From contig JBDRLV010000041.1 of the NCBI GenBank assembly GCA_043812755.1, positions 1-22,348 of the forward strand: a stretch of DNA of 22,348 bases, written 5' to 3'. A program made the position numbers and the translations under genes. This DNA is from JBDRLV01 sp043812755 (GTDB taxonomy: Bacteria; Patescibacteriota; Patescibacteriia; UBA9934; GWF2-40-263). Below, one piece after another: positions 20,001-22,348 of the stretch (positions within the stretch are counted from its first letter, which is position 1; every line of letters begins with the position of its first letter). The notes beneath the pieces are model-generated. The model was not told the DNA's origin. It ran no database searches and worked only from the letters and a program-made list of their open reading frames with translations.

Positions 20001-20009
20001 GTATGTATT

Positions 20010-20720
20010 ATGAAAATACGTATAAACAAATACCTTTCAGAACAAGGCTATTGCTCACGCCGTCAGGCTGATGAGTTAATTAAATCTGGAAAAGTATTAA
20101 TCAATGATCAAAAGGCAAGGCTCGGCGACGTGGTTGATGATTCAGATATTGTGAGTGTGTCAGGTGAAAAAAAGAAGGAACGTCGTGAAAATGTTTATAT
20201 TGCCCTTCACAAACCCGTTGGACTCATTTGTACAACTGACATTAGAAGTCGCGACAATGTAGTCCATTTTATAAATTATCCAGAACGTATTTATCCAGTT
20301 GGACGCTTAGATGTTGAATCATCTGGCTTGCTACTCATGACGAATGATGGCACGCTTTCAAACAGATTAATGCACCCTCGTTTCAAACATGAAAAAGAAT
20401 ATGTGGTTCAAGTTGAATTCCCTCTTTCTAATTTGGATATTGGGCGACTTGCAAATGGAATTGATATTGGAGATTATAAAACACAAAAATGCAAAGTGCG
20501 CAAAATGGGACCAACAAAATTTGCAATTATTTTGACTGAAGGAAAGAACCAACAAATAAGAAGAATGGTAAAAGCAATAAATAACAAAGTGCTAAAACTA
20601 AAACGCACCCGAATTGAAAATGTAAAACTCGGCGCAATGAAAGAAGGCGCATGGAGGCACTTAACACAGAAAGAGATCAAAGAATTGAAATTTCAATCAG
20701 ATCCAAAAAATAGAACATAG
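20010..20720 (+). CDS. RsuA/RluB-family pseudouridine synthase
   Basis: Converts a uridine of rRNA to pseudouridine. The 236-aa product has an N-terminal S4 RNA-binding domain (IRINKYLSEQGYCSRRQADELIKSGKVLIND, about residues 2-35) and the catalytic domain with the signature GRLDVESSGLLLMTNDG (about 97-113, Asp catalytic), HKPVGLIC (about 67-74) and KNQQIRRMVKAINNKV (about 178-193). Length and motifs fit RluB/RsuA; which rRNA site is modified cannot be decided from sequence. No ribosome site; extended -10 very close upstream. No T-rich terminator follows; hairpin repeat D lies 13 bp after the stop. Confidence 0.92.
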   Translation: MKIRINKYLSEQGYCSRRQADELIKSGKVLINDQKARLGDVVDDSDIVSVSGEKKKERRENVYIALHKPVGLICTTDIRSRDNVVHFINYPERIYPVGRLDVESSGLLLMTNDGTLSNRLMHPRFKHEKEYVVQVEFPLSNLDIGRLANGIDIGDYKTQKCKVRKMGPTKFAIILTEGKNQQIRRMVKAINNKVLKLKRTRIENVKLGAMKEGAWRHLTQKEIKELKFQSDPKNRT

Positions 20721-20733
20721 CTCATTCGTCTGG

Positions 20734-20774
20734 GGTTCCCGGTGTTGTCTGAAAGTTCATAAACACCGGGAACC
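20734..20774. repeat. 41-bp hairpin repeat, copy D
   Basis: A perfect 13-bp stem GGTTCCCGGTGTT (20734-20746) with AACACCGGGAACC (20762-20774). Read on the minus strand, the centre TATGAACTTTCAGAC matches copy B at all but one position, while the stem differs from B by compensatory pair changes. It is 13-16 kb from copies A-C, which shows the family is dispersed. Confidence 0.85.
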
Positions 20775-20787
20775 AACACGAATATTT

Positions 20788-20885
20788 GAATAAGATAAAA
20801 TAAAATTTTTTCGCTCCGGAACTCGCCCAATATTGTTTGAAGGCTCAAACAGTCCTCACTTCAAATATTTCATTTCACCTTATTC
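20788..20885 (-). repeat. Third long hairpin element (E3), possible relative of E1/E2
   Basis: Arms 20863-20885 and 20788-20810 pair at 22 of 23 positions on the minus strand, three of them as G-U; on the plus strand those three are A-C mismatches. An inner hairpin TGTTTGA/TCAAACA lies at 20834-20851. On the minus strand the inside shares GAAGTGAG followed by a CTGT hairpin and GGAGCGA with E2, but lacks the TATCGG/CCGATA helix. Confidence 0.5.
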
Positions 20886-20943
20886 TTAATTAACTTATCG
20901 CCCTAATAAACAGGCATACCGCACACAGCACTGAGACAACCTC

Positions 20944-20972
20944 TTGACAAAAGCGGTTTTTTAATTTAGTAT
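20944..20972 (+). promoter_or_regulatory. Promoter of the 347-aa gene and its leader ORF
   Basis: TTGACA (20944-20949), 17-bp spacer, TAGTAT (20967-20972). The predicted start is near 20979, 3 nt before the ATG of the small leader ORF at 20982. Confidence 0.75.
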
Positions 20973-20981
20973 CAAACCACC

Positions 20982-21161
20982 ATGACAACCAAACCGGAGC
21001 TAGACCCTGCACGCACACTGCGCTGTATGGTGATGTGTCTTTCGACATGCTCGGCAGGCGGTTGTTGCTCGCAAGAGCACATGGAGCTTAGACATGTTTC
21101 GATTCTTTTACTACCTGCTCTTTCCACTGCGGCACCCAGGATGGTTCTTGGTCAAGCTTGA
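20982..21161 (+). CDS. Possible Cys-rich 59-aa leader ORF
   Basis: An ATG at 20982 lies about 3 nt after the predicted transcription start and opens a 59-codon frame that ends at TGA 21159-21161, overlapping the first 68 bases of the 347-aa gene in another frame. The peptide has a Cys-rich centre (CMVMCLSTCSAGGCC). There is no ribosome site, but leaderless starts seem usual here. It could be a regulatory leader peptide coupled to the next gene, or simply untranslated leader. No homology recognised. Confidence 0.3.
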   Translation: MTTKPELDPARTLRCMVMCLSTCSAGGCCSQEHMELRHVSILLLPALSTAAPRMVLGQA

Positions 21162-22137
21162 GCACTTGCTCAAAGCTGTGTACGCGCGGATCCTTGGAAA
21201 ATTCTCCACAAACCAACAGGTATGGATAGAAAAGATCATCTTTTCAAAACCTGCGATCGAAATCGCGCGGATCCCATGGCTGATCGTGAGCTTGGCGATC
21301 CTGGTCTGTATCTTTACAGCCCAGCTTGTAGCATACACATGGCTGGTCTTTGAATCATTTGGATCATTCAGTGGTGGTTTGCTCTCTGGACAAATCGGCG
21401 GACATGTTGGAATTTATTTCTCATTAATTCCAGCAATCTGTGTCACTGCACTTGTTGTCCTTCTGTGGTTGGGTTTCTGTGAGTTTTGGAAAGAACGCTA
21501 CGACAAGTACTGGATTTTTGCAACTCACCCAACAGACCAACAGCATCCAGAAACAGAGGTTGTTGTTGTTCTTGCAAAAGAGGAGCCACGCGCTACTAAG
21601 GAACACCCAGTACTTCTTTGCATGCCAATTCTCCGACACAGCTTTTTTGGCCCGCAGATCCTGACAACAATACTTTCGCATCACCCAAGACTTGTTGGAT
21701 ATACAATTTCCGGATTGCGCAGACAGTGTGATAATCTTGTGTTTTCCGCTCGCGATATCATGGGGGTTAAACAACAATTTTATGGAGAGTATTGGTTCTA
21801 TTGGTTGTGCATCACTCTGAGTGTTGATCACGCGATTTCCCTCAGAGAGATTGTGCTTGAGAAAGAACGGACGTTTTGGAAATACCATCTCGACCTTTTA
21901 CTCAGGCATTTTACTGGAACAAAAAGCAAGGAGCATCACTTGCAAGTAGCGCGAGTGATGGCTGATATTGAAGATCGCCACAGACTCGCAATGTTCAATG
22001 AAAATCAGAGAATCAAGCCACAAGATCTTCCAAGACTCAAGGGCAAACAGGGTAATCCGCCAGATTCATCTGTATGGACTCCTGTGCACCCAGAGCTCTG
22101 GAAAAGACGTGGGCTTGGACCGATCAACAAACAATAA
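21094..22137 (+). CDS. Two-TM membrane protein of unknown function
   Basis: The 347-aa product starts at an ATG with GGAG seven bases upstream. The N-terminus is aromatic and amphipathic (FRFFYYLLFPLRHPGWFLVKLEHLL). Two strong transmembrane helices follow (about residues 60-86 and 106-130) with a Gly-rich loop between them (SFSGGLLSGQIGGHVG). The remaining 215 residues form a charged, probably cytoplasmic domain with several HxxP/His-rich stretches (LCMPILRHSFFGPQ, ILSHHPRL, LLLRHFTGTKSKEHHLQ) and a Pro-rich tail. I recognise no family. Transcribed from the promoter at 20944-20972 with a leader of about 115 nt that contains the small ORF at 20982. Terminator at 22160-22186. Confidence 0.82.
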   Translation: MFRFFYYLLFPLRHPGWFLVKLEHLLKAVYARILGKFSTNQQVWIEKIIFSKPAIEIARIPWLIVSLAILVCIFTAQLVAYTWLVFESFGSFSGGLLSGQIGGHVGIYFSLIPAICVTALVVLLWLGFCEFWKERYDKYWIFATHPTDQQHPETEVVVVLAKEEPRATKEHPVLLCMPILRHSFFGPQILTTILSHHPRLVGYTISGLRRQCDNLVFSARDIMGVKQQFYGEYWFYWLCITLSVDHAISLREIVLEKERTFWKYHLDLLLRHFTGTKSKEHHLQVARVMADIEDRHRLAMFNENQRIKPQDLPRLKGKQGNPPDSSVWTPVHPELWKRRGLGPINKQ

Positions 22138-22159
22138 CGTGATAATCACGTTTATACGT

Positions 22160-22186
22160 AACCGCACACTTGCTGTGCGGTTTTTT
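22160..22186 (+). terminator. Rho-independent terminator of the 347-aa gene
   Basis: AACCGCACA, short loop, TGTGCGGTT followed by TTTT; a second small stem AACGTGA/TCACGTT lies just upstream at the stop codon. Confidence 0.9.
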
Positions 22187-22201
22187 GCTTGTTCAACCAC
22201 C

Positions 22202-22221
22202 GGACGCCATAAATGGCGTCC
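22202..22221. repeat. REP-like palindrome
   Basis: GGACGCCAT (22202-22210) and ATGGCGTCC (22213-22221) form a 9-bp stem, followed by CTACA. Palindromes of the form GTAGGGACGCC…GGCGTCC occur in many unrelated bacterial genomes as REP-like repeats; only one copy is present in this window. Confidence 0.5.
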
Positions 22222-22233
22222 CTACACAAATCC

Positions 22234-22262
22234 TTGACATTCAACAAAATTTATGATATTCT
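22234..22262 (+). promoter_or_regulatory. Promoter of the gene at the right edge
   Basis: TTGACA (22234-22239), 17-bp spacer ending TGA, TATTCT (22257-22262). Confidence 0.72.
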
Positions 22263-22304
22263 CTAATGTTTTCGCTTCAGGTTCTAAAAAACACGGAGGA
22301 CACA

Positions 22305-22348
22305 ATGACTGAGCTTATGAAAACACAGGCTCAACTTGTTGAGCCTGA
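22305..22348 (+). CDS. Start of a gene cut by the window edge
   Basis: An ATG at 22305 with GGAGGA 3-4 bases upstream and a good promoter at 22234-22262 opens a frame reading MTELMKTQAQLVEP up to the window end. Too short to name. Confidence 0.65.
   Translation, partial: MTELMKTQAQLVEP

Noticed and set aside
20734..20774. Intrinsic terminator for the rluB-like gene
   Set aside because: There is a strong stem but no T-run on either side, and the sequence belongs to the dispersed 41-bp family, so terminator function is not supported.

Overview
The window looks like chromosome of an uncultivated bacterium of the Patescibacteria/CPR type. This is inferred from the small dense core genes, several apparently leaderless mRNAs, the tiny GIY-YIG protein and the intergenic palindromes. 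There is no rRNA marker to prove it. TGA is used as a stop (for example pyrF is read normally and the 254-aa/234-aa gene pair overlaps through ATGA), so lineages that recode UGA are unlikely. Core genes are AT-rich; the left third is visibly richer in G+C.

Positions 1-8.2 kb, all minus strand: four large exported proteins, each with its own sigma70-type promoter, long structured 5' leader and usually its own terminator. Three are Cys- and Asp-rich lipoproteins (1-1197, truncated by the window edge; 1487-3541; 4594-5469) with MopE-type 'CDGxDNNCDGxxDE' metal-binding motifs and/or six-Cys modules and DDDX runs. The fourth (5686-7935) has a signal peptide, two thrombospondin type 3 repeats, a long coiled coil and a beta-rich C-terminus. 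A 107-aa protein of unknown function (3885-4208) lies between them.

Positions 8.3-13.1 kb, minus strand: a probable envelope operon, AI-2E family permease -> small membrane protein -> membrane-anchored 234-aa protein -> multi-pass protein -> HtrA-like PDZ protein that has lost its catalytic triad -> Wzz-like chain-length protein, closed by a good terminator. Positions 13.2-15.5 kb, minus: a two-gene unit (HD-domain protein plus unknown protein) and a lone pyrF. Positions 15.6-17.1 kb, minus: a GIY-YIG protein, a cluster of palindromes, tmRNA (ssrA) and smpB; ssrA and smpB form the trans-translation pair.

Positions 17.1-22.3 kb, plus: infC-rpmI-rplT, a 483-aa tail-anchored repeat protein, an RsuA/RluB-type pseudouridine synthase, a two-TM unknown protein and the first codons of another gene.

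The most unusual content is intergenic. (1) Four copies of a 41-bp perfect or near-perfect hairpin at 3784, 4286, 5580 and 20734 show compensatory stem changes. (2) A longer structured element occurs at 4393-4515 and, in the opposite orientation, between smpB and ssrA at 16490-16613; it has a conserved TATCGG/CCGATA helix, a covarying 5-bp helix and a variable outer stem. A possible third member is at 20788-20885. (3) A cluster of palindromes abuts the CCA end of tmRNA. Many promoters follow one grammar, TTGACA-N14-TGN-TA(N)4.
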